Below are positions 46,286 through 55,534 of a stretch of DNA of 64,000 nt, piece after piece. Origin of the DNA: Leisingera thetidis (GTDB lineage: Bacteria > Pseudomonadota > Alphaproteobacteria > Rhodobacterales > Rhodobacteraceae). Numbering within the stretch: position 1 is the stretch's first letter; every line of letters begins with the position of its first letter. The stretch is from assembly GCF_025857195.1 (NCBI RefSeq), contig NZ_CP109793.1:1-64000 (forward strand). The letters run 5' to 3'. The notes beneath the pieces are model-generated. The model was not told the DNA's origin, did no database searches, and saw nothing but the letters and a program-made list of their open reading frames with translations. The position numbers and the translations under genes were made by a program.

Positions 46286-46837
46286 CTAATCTTCGGCAGT
46301 GCGGTCGACCTCGGGGCGAAGCGTGGCGTGTCGGCTGGAAGCGTCACCGGGCGGCCTATTCAGTCCCTGCCGGTTTGAGGCGGCCGCACACCCGCCCTGT
46401 TTTGGAGGGTGTGGCCGCCAGGCCGCCACGACGTGCTCGTAGCTTTTCTCCGCTTGCTCAGCGATCTTGGCTTCCTGGTGGCGCAACTCCTTCACATTGT
46501 AGGCATAGGTTGCACCACGCCGATTGCCCTTCTTCTGCGGCTGACCGGCCGCCAGTTCCATGGCAAGGCACTTGTGGGCGACCAGGCTGGGTCGGGCCCA
46601 GCGATAGTCCTCGCCTTTCGTCAGCATATACCAGCACAGCGTGGCGAGCTTGCGCGCCACGGCAACGGCGGCGATCTGATGTCCGCGCCGCGACCGGATG
46701 CGGATGAAATAGGCCCGCAGCGGACCCGGCGCTTTCGCCGCGGCCCAGGCCGCCTCGACCAGCATGGCGCGGGCATGGCTGCGTCCGGCCTTGCTGATCC
46801 GGCCATGGTAGGCAGGCCCGAGGCCGGACTGGCGCAC
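46286..46837 (-). pseudogene. IS110-family transposase C-terminal fragment
   Basis: RQSGLGPAYHGRISKAGRSHARAMLVEAAWAAAKAPGPLRAYFIRIRSRRGHQIAAVAVARKLATLCWYML: the transposase_20 (IS116/IS110/IS902) domain, including the helix-hairpin and Ser region. The N-terminal DEDD catalytic domain is missing. Confidence 0.82.
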
Positions 46838-46990
46838 CCACGGGAAGTTAATGTGAGATTGCCACCAGAGTCCAAGTCGCCTTCGCCCGGATCGTCCTCA
46901 AGCTCGGTCAGCCGATAAACAACTGACCGCTTTTTTTGCAGTGAAATGGCGCGCAGTCACAGCTGCGCGCTCCCCTGTGCTCTCAGGTGT

Positions 46991-47746
46991 TCAGGCAAAT
47001 TTTCCTGACAGCAGCGTTCCGGCATCCGGCACGCGGGCTTCGAGGCCGAGCGCCTTGAGCATCTGGTGCGTGGTCGCGACCGCGGCCGAGAGCACCGGGA
47101 TGCCGCATTCGTCCTCGACTTTCTGGATCGCCGCCAGCGAGGGCATCTGAACGCAGGCCGAGAGCACCAGCGCGTCGATGTTCTTGAGGTTCACGCGCTT
47201 GTAGATATCCAGCAGGTTCAGCGGATCCTGCGCGGCCACTTCCAGATTGTCGGGGATCTCCAGCGCCACGTAATCGCTGACCTCGACGCCCTCGGCCTCG
47301 ATGTAATCGGCAACCATCTGGGTCAGCGGTTTCATGTAGGGCGCGACGATGGAGATGCGTTTCGCACCCATCAGGTGCAGCCCGTCGACCAGCGCGCCGG
47401 CCGAGGAAACCACCGGGGCCGGATGGCCGTTTTCCACCGTGACCTCATGCAGGCGCTTCTGGCTTTCGCGGTGGTAGCCCTTGCCCATCGACATGATCGC
47501 CACCAGGCAGGCGTAGCCCATCACATCGACATCGGCATCGCTGAGTTCCAGCGCGCAACGGTCGCTGTCGCGGTCCATCGCGGCCAGTTCCTCGGGGGTG
47601 ACCTTCTTCATCCGCATCCGGCTGGAATGGAACGAGAAGCGTTCCGGCAGGATGGTTTCGCGGGCGCGCAGCATCGCGGGGATCTCGCGCTCCATCGTCA
47701 GGTTCGACGATGGAACGATCTGCCCGATCTTGTAGGAATTCGCCAC
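46991..47746 (-). CDS. Maleate cis-trans isomerase (Asp/Glu racemase family)
   Basis: 251 aa. The two catalytic cysteines of the family are visible: C80 in DVMGYACLVAIMS and C198 in LVLSACVQMPS. N-terminal IGQIVPSSNLTMEREIP matches maleate isomerases. Converts maleate to fumarate without cofactors. Last gene of a four-gene operon (nitrilase, gentisate dioxygenase, FAH hydrolase, this), 3 bp after the FAH gene. Its presence implies that ring cleavage yields maleate rather than fumarylpyruvate. Confidence 0.9.
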   Translation of the reverse strand: MANSYKIGQIVPSSNLTMEREIPAMLRARETILPERFSFHSSRMRMKKVTPEELAAMDRDSDRCALELSDADVDVMGYACLVAIMSMGKGYHRESQKRLHEVTVENGHPAPVVSSAGALVDGLHLMGAKRISIVAPYMKPLTQMVADYIEAEGVEVSDYVALEIPDNLEVAAQDPLNLLDIYKRVNLKNIDALVLSACVQMPSLAAIQKVEDECGIPVLSAAVATTHQMLKALGLEARVPDAGTLLSGKFA

Positions 47747-47749
47747 GGC

Positions 47750-48667
47750 TCAGTCCCCGATCTTGATGACGGGATTGCGCAGAACGCCAATTCCGTCGAC
47801 ACCGCATTCGATCACGTCGCCGGGCCACATCCATTCCTGTGGGTCCCGGCCGGCGCCGACGCCGGCCGGGGTTCCGGTGGCGATGATGTCTCCGGGCTCC
47901 AGGGTGATGCCCGAGGAAATGTCGGCGATCAGCGTCGGGATGTCGAACAGCAGGTGCTTGGTGTTGGAGCGCTGCTTCTCTTCGCCGTTCTTCTTCAGCC
48001 AAAGAGTGAGGTCATGCGGATCGGCCACCTCGTCGGCGGTGACGATTGCCGGGCCCATCGGGCAATAGCTGTCCTGGCCCTTGGAGAAGATCCACTGGCC
48101 GGCGCGGCGGTTGTCGCGGGCCGAGATGTCGTTGATCACCGTGTAGCCGAAGACATGGCTCATCGCGTCGTCCTTGGCGATCCTCGTGGCGCGCTTGCCG
48201 ATGATCACACCCAGTTCGACCTCCCAGTCGAGCATCTGGGTCATGGCGGCATTGTGCTGGATCGGTTCGCCGTCGGCGATCACCGAGGTCGGCGGCTTGG
48301 AGAACACCACCGGCTTGTCCGGCAGATCGGCCGAGGTATCCAGCGATTTCGCCGATTCCGCTACATGTTCGACATAGTTCAGGCCGATGCCAAAGATGTT
48401 CTTGCGCGGCCGCGGAATCGGCGCCAGCAGGCGGGCGTTTTCCTGCGCCAGCGAGATGCCGGCCGGGCGGCTGCCGTCGGTTTCGGCGATTGCCCGTGCC
48501 AGGGCGGCAAGGGCGTCCGGCCCTTGGTCGATCAGGTCCAGCATGGTGGCGGGGAAATCCTCGCCGACGACGGTTCCGAGAGCTTCGACGTCAATGATCA
48601 GCCCGTCGTGGATGGCGCCGAGACGGCCTTCGCTCGCCGCGGAGCTGCGATAAGTAACAAGTTTCAT
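47750..48667 (-). CDS. Fumarylacetoacetate-hydrolase-family protein (probable maleylpyruvate hydrolase)
   Basis: 305 aa from ATG 48667. FAH fold with IFGIGLNYVEHVAES, PVVFSKPPTSVIADGEPI, DWEVELGVIIGKRATRI (metal-binding E-x-E) and ISARDNRRAGQW. In gentisate pathways this enzyme splits maleyl- or fumarylpyruvate. With a maleate isomerase next door and no glutathione-type maleylpyruvate isomerase visible, direct hydrolysis of maleylpyruvate to maleate and pyruvate is most likely (inference). Confidence 0.88.
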   Translation of the reverse strand: MKLVTYRSSAASEGRLGAIHDGLIIDVEALGTVVGEDFPATMLDLIDQGPDALAALARAIAETDGSRPAGISLAQENARLLAPIPRPRKNIFGIGLNYVEHVAESAKSLDTSADLPDKPVVFSKPPTSVIADGEPIQHNAAMTQMLDWEVELGVIIGKRATRIAKDDAMSHVFGYTVINDISARDNRRAGQWIFSKGQDSYCPMGPAIVTADEVADPHDLTLWLKKNGEEKQRSNTKHLLFDIPTLIADISSGITLEPGDIIATGTPAGVGAGRDPQEWMWPGDVIECGVDGIGVLRNPVIKIGD

Positions 48668-48687
48668 GAGTGTCTTTCCAGATTTGC

Positions 48688-49806
48688 TTAGCTTTCGACG
48701 ATCTGATGACCGTCGTTGTCTTCGAGCGCCTGCTCGGCATAGAAGCCCAGTTTGCGCATGGTCGGCAGGTCGTGGAACGAGAACAGGCAGGCGTCCTCGC
48801 CGGCTTGCGTGTTGCAATGCTCGTGCCACATCCAGGGCGGCACGCAGAAGATATCTTTTTCCTTCCAGTCGAACCGCTTGCCGTTGATCACCGAATAGCC
48901 TTCGCCCTTGGCCACCTGATAGATCACGTTGCCGGTGTGGCGGTGCGCCTTGGTGTGTTCAGAGGGGCGCAGCAGCTGCATGTTGGCGCCCATGGTCAGC
49001 ATCGGATCGGCGCCGGTCTTGGGGTTGATATAGCGCATGATCACGCCGTCATAGGGCGAGCCGTCGGTGACCTTGGCGTAGCTCTGCAATGCCTCGTAGG
49101 TCTGGTCCCAGCGGAACTTGAGCAGCGGCGAATAGGGTTTGTCCCAGCGGTCCAGCTCGGGCATCAGCGCCGGGTGGCCATAGGTTGCCGGGCTGTCGTC
49201 CAGTGGCAGGCTGGTGGTCTGGTAGTCGTTCTCGTGGACGGTATAGAAATTGGCCTCGAGCGCGTTGGTCAGCGGGATGTCGAGACCGTCCTGCCACAGG
49301 CAGGTCGAGCCGTCTTCCTCGATGCCGTGCTCGTGCCAAGTCCCGTTCGGCGTCAGCACGAAGTCGCGCGCCCCGAGGCTCATCTTGTGGCCGTCGACAA
49401 TCGTGTAGGCGCCGGTTCCCTCCATGATGAAGCGCAGCGCGGAGGCCGCGTGCTTATGCGCGCCGGCCCGCTCGCCGGCCTTCATGGTCTGGATGCCCGA
49501 GAACAGCCAGCCGCAGGCGGCGCTGACGTCGCGGCGCTTGGGGTTGCGCAGGTAGACCACCCGGCGGCCCGCATCCTCGGGGCGGACCAGGTCGATGGCG
49601 CGCAGCACCTGCGGCCGGATCTCATCCCATTTCCAAAGCACCGGTGCCGAAGCCGGGGTCGGCTCCCAGGGTTCGATGTCGTTGGCCACGGTCCAGAGCG
49701 CGCCGGTGTCGATCTTGGCCAGATCCTCGTAGAAGGCTTCCAGCTCCGGGTTGTCCTTGACCCGGGCGCGGCCCATCTGGTTGTCTCGTTCGTCAACAGT
49801 GGTCAT
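48688..49806 (-). CDS. Gentisate 1,2-dioxygenase-like bicupin
   Basis: 372 aa, two cupin domains. The first carries metal-binding AGAHKHAASALRFIMEG (H117, H119) and NGTWHEHG (H158, H160). The second has SEHTKAHRHTGNVIYQV and PPWMWHEHCN, so both may bind iron. Family of gentisate/salicylate dioxygenases, which open the ring of gentisate to maleylpyruvate with O2. The start overlaps the nitrilase stop (ATGA), so coupled. Confidence 0.88.
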   Translation of the reverse strand: MTTVDERDNQMGRARVKDNPELEAFYEDLAKIDTGALWTVANDIEPWEPTPASAPVLWKWDEIRPQVLRAIDLVRPEDAGRRVVYLRNPKRRDVSAACGWLFSGIQTMKAGERAGAHKHAASALRFIMEGTGAYTIVDGHKMSLGARDFVLTPNGTWHEHGIEEDGSTCLWQDGLDIPLTNALEANFYTVHENDYQTTSLPLDDSPATYGHPALMPELDRWDKPYSPLLKFRWDQTYEALQSYAKVTDGSPYDGVIMRYINPKTGADPMLTMGANMQLLRPSEHTKAHRHTGNVIYQVAKGEGYSVINGKRFDWKEKDIFCVPPWMWHEHCNTQAGEDACLFSFHDLPTMRKLGFYAEQALEDNDGHQIVES

Positions 49807-50867
49807 GTCGTCCTCCAGGCTTTATCAGATCCGTTTGAAGTGTCGGCCGCCTGCGCGCCGGTCTCCGGCTCCGGTGCGTTGGCCGATGGACGCGGGGCAG
49901 CGGAAAGCGTCAGCGGCGCTTGCGGCGCATTGTTGAGATGCAGCGCGAAGACATCGAAGCGGTTGTAATGGCCGGTGATGTCATGCATCTGCTTGGGCTG
50001 GATGCAGCGCGCCAGGTCGATCTCGCCATAGACGATGCCTTCGGCGTCGATCAGCCCTTCGGTCACCTCCCGGCCGTCCGGGCCAATGATCCCCGAATAG
50101 GCGCCGGATTTGCGCTCCAGAAGGGTGCGCGCATCGGGGCGGATTTCCTCCATCGCAGTGATGATCTCCTCGGATACCGTCGAGGTGGAGATCACGGTGA
50201 ACACCTTGCCCTCGAAACTGTGCGACATGCCACGCAGTTTGATCGCATCGGCCATGTCGTAATCGGGCGGCGCCACCGGCAGCGCGATGTAGCTGGCGGC
50301 ATGCACCAGCTCGCCCTGCGCCAGCAGCGAGAACCGCGCCAGCGTATTGGTGTTCTCGCCGCAGGCCAGCCCGCCCAGCGGCCCGATCGCGGTGTCATGG
50401 ACACGCAGGCTCGATCCGTCGCCGCCGGTCCAGGTCAGCTTTTCCGCCCAGGTCGGCACCAGCTTGCGGTGCTTGCCGAGGATCGTCCCGTCAGGGCCGA
50501 TGAACACCAACGTGTTGTACAGCGTGCCCAGGGACACCGGGCTGCGTTCGTTCACCCCGATCACCACATGCACGCCGTGGCTCGCCGCGGCCTTGCAGAC
50601 GATGTCGATTTCCGGCCCCGGCAGGAACACCGAGGCGCGCACCAGCTTCTCGAACCAGGCGCTGCCGGTCACCGGATCGGTGATCCAGCTCCAATAGGGG
50701 TAGCCGGGGATGTAGACCTCGGGGAACACCACGAGCTGCGCCCCGTTGCCTGCTGCCTCGGCAATCAGCCCGGCAGCCTTTTGCGCCGTTGCGAAGGCAT
50801 CCAGAAACACCGGTGAAGACTGCACCGCCGCAGCGGTGAATGTGCCGAGAAAGGTATCGGGGTTCAT
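49803..50867 (-). CDS. Nitrilase
   Basis: 354 aa. Catalytic triad residues are visible: E50 in FPEVYIPGYP, K135 in GKHRKLVPTW, C169 in GLACGENTN. Typical of aliphatic/aromatic nitrilases that hydrolyse nitriles to acid and ammonia (no amide release). The last 50 residues are a low-complexity Ala/Pro/Glu tail. First gene of the minus-strand operon and divergent from lysR. Suggests a nitrile or nitrile-like group on the substrate entering the gentisate route. Confidence 0.9.
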   Translation of the reverse strand: MNPDTFLGTFTAAAVQSSPVFLDAFATAQKAAGLIAEAAGNGAQLVVFPEVYIPGYPYWSWITDPVTGSAWFEKLVRASVFLPGPEIDIVCKAAASHGVHVVIGVNERSPVSLGTLYNTLVFIGPDGTILGKHRKLVPTWAEKLTWTGGDGSSLRVHDTAIGPLGGLACGENTNTLARFSLLAQGELVHAASYIALPVAPPDYDMADAIKLRGMSHSFEGKVFTVISTSTVSEEIITAMEEIRPDARTLLERKSGAYSGIIGPDGREVTEGLIDAEGIVYGEIDLARCIQPKQMHDITGHYNRFDVFALHLNNAPQAPLTLSAAPRPSANAPEPETGAQAADTSNGSDKAWRTT

Positions 50868-50957
50868 TGGATCACCATGAATAATTCAGTTCCTTTACCT
50901 GTGTCCCAAATCTGGACTATTAGTTCTAGGAACTATTTCTTGGCTTGGTATAATGTA

Positions 50958-51893
50958 ATGGATATACGAAAATCCGCCTCCTGGACCCGCAGGCTGAAGC
51001 TGCGCCATCTCGAAATCTTCTCTAGCCTCGTGGTTGCGGGCAACCAGTCGGCAGCGGCCGACAAGCTGAACATGACCCAGCCGGCCCTGTCCAAATGGCT
51101 GCGCGAGCTGGAGCAGGACATTGGCGCGCAGCTCTTTGTGCGTGGCAAGACGCTGCGCCTCACCTCCTTGGGCGCCGAATTCCTGTTGTTTGCCGAACAT
51201 GTGCTGGGCGAGGCGGAAAATGTCTCGGAAGTGCTGCAGGACATGCGCGCCGGGCGGGCCGGGCGGGTGCGGATCGGCGTGCTGCATGCGGTGGTGTCGG
51301 ATTTGGTGCCGACGGCAATCCTGAAATTCCGCGAGAGCGCGCCCAAGGTGCGGATCACCGTGGTCGAGAATACCCTTGTACCCCTGCTTGATGCGCTGTT
51401 GCGGCGCGAGCTGGACGTGATCATCGGCCGTATTCAAGGAGCGGTACTGGAAGGGGTTAATGCCGAGGTTCTCTATGACGAGCAGGTGGTGGCCGTGGTG
51501 CGGGCCAGCCACCCGCTTCGCTTGTCGGCGCGGCCGAGCTGGGCGGCCGCCGGCAAGTTTCCCTGGCTGGTGGCGCCGCCGGGCACGCCGATGCGCACCC
51601 GGATGGAATCCGAGTTCGTCAATGCCGGGGTGCCGTTTCCCGACGAACTGCTGGAATCGCGATCGGTGATCGTGAACGAGACCCTGCTGCGCAATGCCGA
51701 CATGATCACCCTGATGTCAAAAAACGTCGCGCGCTACTACACCCAGCATGGCGTGCTGACCGAGCTGGGCCTGCCGATGACCGGCGGGCTGGGCCCGATG
51801 GGGATGTATCTGGCCGATGAGAAACCGCGCCCCGCGGTGGGACGCTTTGCCGAGATCGTCCGCGAAATCGCCCAGCAATACGCGTCAAAATAA
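50958..51893 (+). CDS. LysR-family transcriptional regulator
   Basis: About 311 aa from ATG 50958 (upstream in-frame ATG 50877 would add 27 residues that look like leader). Helix-turn-helix LKLRHLEIFSSLVVAGNQSAAADKLNMTQPALSKWLRELEQDIGAQLFVRGK, then an effector-binding domain (GRVRIGVLHAVVSDLVPTAILKF ... LDVIIGRIQGAV), GalR/PcaQ-like in the aromatic catabolism subfamily. Divergent from the nitrilase operon with a 90-bp gap, the standard arrangement for autoregulated LysR control. Also upstream of dctPQM. Confidence 0.92.
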   Translation: MDIRKSASWTRRLKLRHLEIFSSLVVAGNQSAAADKLNMTQPALSKWLRELEQDIGAQLFVRGKTLRLTSLGAEFLLFAEHVLGEAENVSEVLQDMRAGRAGRVRIGVLHAVVSDLVPTAILKFRESAPKVRITVVENTLVPLLDALLRRELDVIIGRIQGAVLEGVNAEVLYDEQVVAVVRASHPLRLSARPSWAAAGKFPWLVAPPGTPMRTRMESEFVNAGVPFPDELLESRSVIVNETLLRNADMITLMSKNVARYYTQHGVLTELGLPMTGGLGPMGMYLADEKPRPAVGRFAEIVREIAQQYASK

Positions 51894-52012
51894 TACCAAA
51901 AAGAATATACCTCTCCAAGATTTTGTTTCTTTCCTTCATAGACCGTGCTGCGCAAGAGTTAAGGTGCAAAACGCAGAATGTGGCGTCACCATTCTCTTGG
52001 GGAGGATAACGG

Positions 52013-53044
52013 ATGAAGAAGATCTTTGGGAAAACCGCGCTCGCCGGTTCCCTGGCGGTGGGCCTGCTCGCCGGAACCGCCCGGGCGGAAACCGAATTGC
52101 TGTTCAGCACCTTTTTCCCGCCGCAGCATGTTCTGGTGAAGGATGTGCTGGTGCCCTGGGCGGAAAAGGTCGCCGAGGCGACCGATGGCGAGGTCACCGT
52201 GACCTTCGCGGCCTCCAGCCTGGCGCCGCCGCCCAAGCAGCTCGACATGGTGCAGGACGGGATCGCCGATGTGACCGTGCAATTCGCCGGTGTCGTTCCG
52301 AACCGCCTGACAACCCTTCTGGTCGGCGCGGTTCCCGGTCCGACCGGCACCAGCGAGGCGATGTCGCGGGCGCTCTGGCGCACCCATGAGGCGCATTTCG
52401 ACGTTGCCGAAGAGTTCGACCGCCTGCAACTCCTGTCGCTCTTCGCCCTGCCGCCGCAGATGATGTTCGGCACCACCGGCGCGCCGATCTCTTCTGTCGA
52501 GGAGATGAAATCCGCGCGCATCGCGACGACCCCCGGCACCGCGGCCAAAGCGTTTGGCGCGGTCAGTTCCGGCATCGTCGCCGGTCCTGCCTTCCGCTAC
52601 TTCGAGCTAGTCAGCAAGGGTATGGTCGATGCCTTTGTGGCGGTGACACCGATCGACGTAATCGGTTTCAACCTTGCCCCCTATACCAAGACCGCCACCG
52701 ATATGGGCAGCCTGGGCACCGCAGGCACGTTTTCGCTGGTGATGAACGAGCGCAAGTGGCGCCGGCTTTCCGAAGAAGACCGCGACGCGATCATGTCGGT
52801 CTCCGGTGAATATTTTGCCGGGCTGCTTGGCGCAGTCGATGCCAGGAATTCCGAGGTCATCGAGCAGCTGAAGGCCGATGGCGTGCGTTTCGTGACGCTG
52901 TCCGAAGAGATGGAAGCGGACCTGCGCGATGCCTTTGCCCCGATCTCCGAGGACTGGATTGCCAGCGTCACGGCCAAGGGTGTCGACGGTGCGGCGGCGC
53001 TTGACTTCTACCGCGACACGCTGTCCCAGCTGGCGGCCGAGTAA
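52013..53044 (+). CDS. dctP: TRAP transporter solute-binding protein DctP
   Basis: 343 aa from ATG 52013, GGGGAGG upstream. Signal peptide MKKIFGKTALAGSLAVGLLAGTARA, then the DctP fold (LLFSTFFPPQHVLVKDVLVPWAEKVAEATDGEVTVTFAASSLAPPPKQLDMVQDGIADVT; family block APYTKTATDM). Binds a carboxylate in the periplasm for the downstream DctQM. Its 3' end is duplicated at 53467. Confidence 0.92.
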   Translation: MKKIFGKTALAGSLAVGLLAGTARAETELLFSTFFPPQHVLVKDVLVPWAEKVAEATDGEVTVTFAASSLAPPPKQLDMVQDGIADVTVQFAGVVPNRLTTLLVGAVPGPTGTSEAMSRALWRTHEAHFDVAEEFDRLQLLSLFALPPQMMFGTTGAPISSVEEMKSARIATTPGTAAKAFGAVSSGIVAGPAFRYFELVSKGMVDAFVAVTPIDVIGFNLAPYTKTATDMGSLGTAGTFSLVMNERKWRRLSEEDRDAIMSVSGEYFAGLLGAVDARNSEVIEQLKADGVRFVTLSEEMEADLRDAFAPISEDWIASVTAKGVDGAAALDFYRDTLSQLAAE

Positions 53045-54117
53045 GCCGATGGACGCGTCCCCGCAGCCCGCCCGAACAGACCGGAACCTGACCATGATCC
53101 TGGTATGGATTTCGGGGATCGCCCTGTTCCTGATGATGGTGGTCACCGTCACCGACGTGGCCGGACGGTACTTTTCCGGGCGGTCGCTCACCGGGTCGAA
53201 CGAGATGATCCGCATGGCACTTGCGGTAAGCGTGTCGAGCGCCCTGCCGGCAGTGACGAAGTCCGGCGCCCATATCACGCTTGAACTGCTGGTCGGCCAG
53301 GAAGGGCATCCGCTCGAACGGCTGCGGCGCATCCTTGTCAATGTGATCGGAGCCGCCGCCTATGCCTTCCTGACCTGGTTTCTATGGCAGGCGGCGATGG
53401 AAGCCCACGAATTCTCGGAAGTTATCGGATATCTCGAACTGCCGCGCGCGCCGATGATCCTCTTCGGACCGCGACGCGATCATATTGTCGGTCTCAGTGA
53501 ATGTTACGCCGGGCTGCTTGGCGCAGTCGATCCGGGGAGTTACCGAGTCATCAGAGCGGCTGAAGGTACGATGGCGTGCGTTTCTGACGCTGTCGAAGGA
53601 TGGAAGCGGACCTGCGCGTGCGCTTTGCTGATCTCCGAGGACTGGTTGCCAGCGTCACGTACAGGGTGTCGACGGTGCGGCGGCGCTTGACTTCTACCGC
53701 GACACGCTGTCCAGCTGGCGGCCGAGTAAGCCGATGGACGCGTCCCTGCCGCCGACGGACCGGACCGGACCATGATCGTGGTGCCGTAGTTTCAGAGGAT
53801 CGCCTGTTCCTGATGATGGTGGTCACCGTCACCGACGTGGCCGGACGGTACTTCCGGGCGGTCGCTCGCGGGTCGAACGAGATGATCCACGGCGCGCGGT
53901 AGCGTGTCCGAGCGCCCTGTGGCGGTGACGGTGGCCCATATCGCGCGAACTGCTGGTCGGCGGAAGGGCATCCACTCGAACGGCGGCGGCATCCTTGTCA
54001 ATGTGATCAGGCCGCCGCCTATGCCCCTGGCCTGGTTTCTATGGCGGGCGGCGATGGAAGCCACGATTCTCGGGTTATCGGATATCTCGAACTGCCGCGC
54101 GCCCCGATGATCCTCTT
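52778..54117. repeat. Tandem duplication of the dctP 3' end and dctQ
   Basis: Segment 52778-53465 (end of dctP plus most of dctQ) is repeated immediately as 53467-54117. The second copy aligns along its whole length but is about 35 bp shorter, with many single- and few-base deletions and some substitutions (for example TATTTTGCC/TGTTACGCC, CTGTCCCAGCTGG/CTGTCCAGCTGG). Both start at GACCGCGACGCGATCAT and end at ...CGATGATCCTCTTC. Deletion-biased decay of only one copy suggests assembly error. Confidence 0.85.
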
Positions 54118-54223
54118 CATGACATTCATGACAGCTGTCTGCGACGGCGTGATGCTGGAACAAGCCTGGCAGAGCATCACCGGCGGTACCGCGAAAGACG
54201 AAGCAGAGGAACCGCAAGCATGA
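53049..54223 (+). pseudogene. dctQ: TRAP transporter small permease DctQ, disrupted by a duplication
   Basis: ATG 53049: MDASPQPARTDRNLTMILVWISGIALFLMMVVTVTDVAGRYFSGRSLTGSNEMIRMALAVSVSS ... VNVIGAAAYAFLTWFLWQAAMEAHEFSEVIGYLELPRAPMILF, four membrane helices. At 53466 the duplicated DNA begins and the frame runs into dctP-derived sequence. The true C-terminus MTFMTAVCDGVMLEQAWQSITGGTAKDEAEEPQA follows the second copy and stops at 54223, overlapping dctM by 4 bp. Without the repeat dctQ is complete (about 170 aa). Confidence 0.85.
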
Positions 54224-55512
54224 CTGTTGCCCTGATCGGATTTGCCGTTCTGTTCGTCCTGTGTTTTCTGGGCGTGCCGCTGGCCGTCGGCCTGTTGACC
54301 GTTGGCACCGTCGGTTTCGGCTACTTTCGCGGATTTGGCGCCGCTGGTTCGGTGGTGGGACAGCAGATCACCGATGCCTTTTCGTCCTACGGGTTCTCGG
54401 TCATCCCGTTGTTCGTCCTGATGGGCGCCTTCATCCACCGCGCCGGGCTGGCCGACGATCTGTTCAACGGCGCGCGGGCCTGGCTGGGCCATATCCGCGG
54501 CGGCATGGCGCAGACCACCATCGGTGCCAGCGCCGCCTTTGCCGCGGTCTGCGGCAGTTCCATCGCCACCGCGGCCACCATGTCGCGGGTCTCGCTGCCG
54601 CAGATGAAACGCTACGACTACAACGACGGTTTCGCCTGCGGCGCGGTGGCGGCGGGCGGCACGCTGGGCATTCTGATTCCGCCGTCAGTGCCGCTGGTGA
54701 TTTTCGGCATCCTGACCGAGACCGACATCACCGGCCTGTTCATGGCGGCGCTGGTTCCCGGGGTGCTTCTGGCGCTGCTCTACATGTGCGCCGCCTGGCT
54801 TGTCGTGCTGTTCCGTCCGGAGCTGGGCCGTCCCGCGGCCCCGGTGAGCTGGCGCGAGCGGCTGACCGCCTCACGCCGCACCGCCATCGTCGGCACCCTG
54901 TTCGTGGTGGTGCTGGGCGGCATGTACCTGGGAGTTTTCACCCCGACCGAGGCGGCCGGTGTCGGTGCCGCGGGGGCATTCCTCATCATGGCCCTGCGCC
55001 GCGCCGCCTCGCGCACCGCGGTCCGCGAAGCCCTGACCGAATCCGTCCTCACCACCGCTGCGTTGCTGATGGTGGTCGGCTCGGCGCTGGTCTTCAACAC
55101 CTTCCTGACGATCTCCGGCCTGACGGCCGAACTGGTCACGCTGATCAATTCGGTGAACGTGTCTCCGCTGGGCGTCATCACGGTGATCTGCGTGATCTAC
55201 CTCTTGCTGGGCTGCGTGTTCGACAGCCTTGCGGCGATGATCCTGACGGTGCCGGTCTTTACGCCGATTGCCGTGAGCCTGGGATATGACCCGCTGTGGT
55301 TCGGGGTTGTCGTGGTCATCGTGGTTGAGCTGGGCCTGATCACGCCGCCGCTCGGGATGAATGTTTTCATCGTCAAGAACCTGGCCCCGGATGTTCCGGT
55401 CTGGCGGATTTTCGCCGGGGTCTCACCCTTTGTTCTGGCAAATATCGTCGGACTGACCCTGGTGGTGCTGTTGCCCGCCATGGCCCTCTGGCTGCCGGAA
55501 TTACTGAACTGA
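54220..55512 (+). CDS. dctM: TRAP transporter large permease DctM
   Basis: 430 aa, about 12 membrane helices. Family signatures: GGMAQTTIGASAAFAAVCGSSIATAATMSRVSLPQMKRYDY, GGTLGILIPPSVPLVIFGILTETDI, LGVFTPTEAAGVGAAGA and LGCVFDSLAAMILTVPVF. Overlaps the end of dctQ by 4 bp. Ion-coupled uptake of the organic acid bound by DctP. Confidence 0.94.
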   Translation: MTVALIGFAVLFVLCFLGVPLAVGLLTVGTVGFGYFRGFGAAGSVVGQQITDAFSSYGFSVIPLFVLMGAFIHRAGLADDLFNGARAWLGHIRGGMAQTTIGASAAFAAVCGSSIATAATMSRVSLPQMKRYDYNDGFACGAVAAGGTLGILIPPSVPLVIFGILTETDITGLFMAALVPGVLLALLYMCAAWLVVLFRPELGRPAAPVSWRERLTASRRTAIVGTLFVVVLGGMYLGVFTPTEAAGVGAAGAFLIMALRRAASRTAVREALTESVLTTAALLMVVGSALVFNTFLTISGLTAELVTLINSVNVSPLGVITVICVIYLLLGCVFDSLAAMILTVPVFTPIAVSLGYDPLWFGVVVVIVVELGLITPPLGMNVFIVKNLAPDVPVWRIFAGVSPFVLANIVGLTLVVLLPAMALWLPELLN

Positions 55513-55534
55513 ACCAATAGCAGGAGAACTCAGC

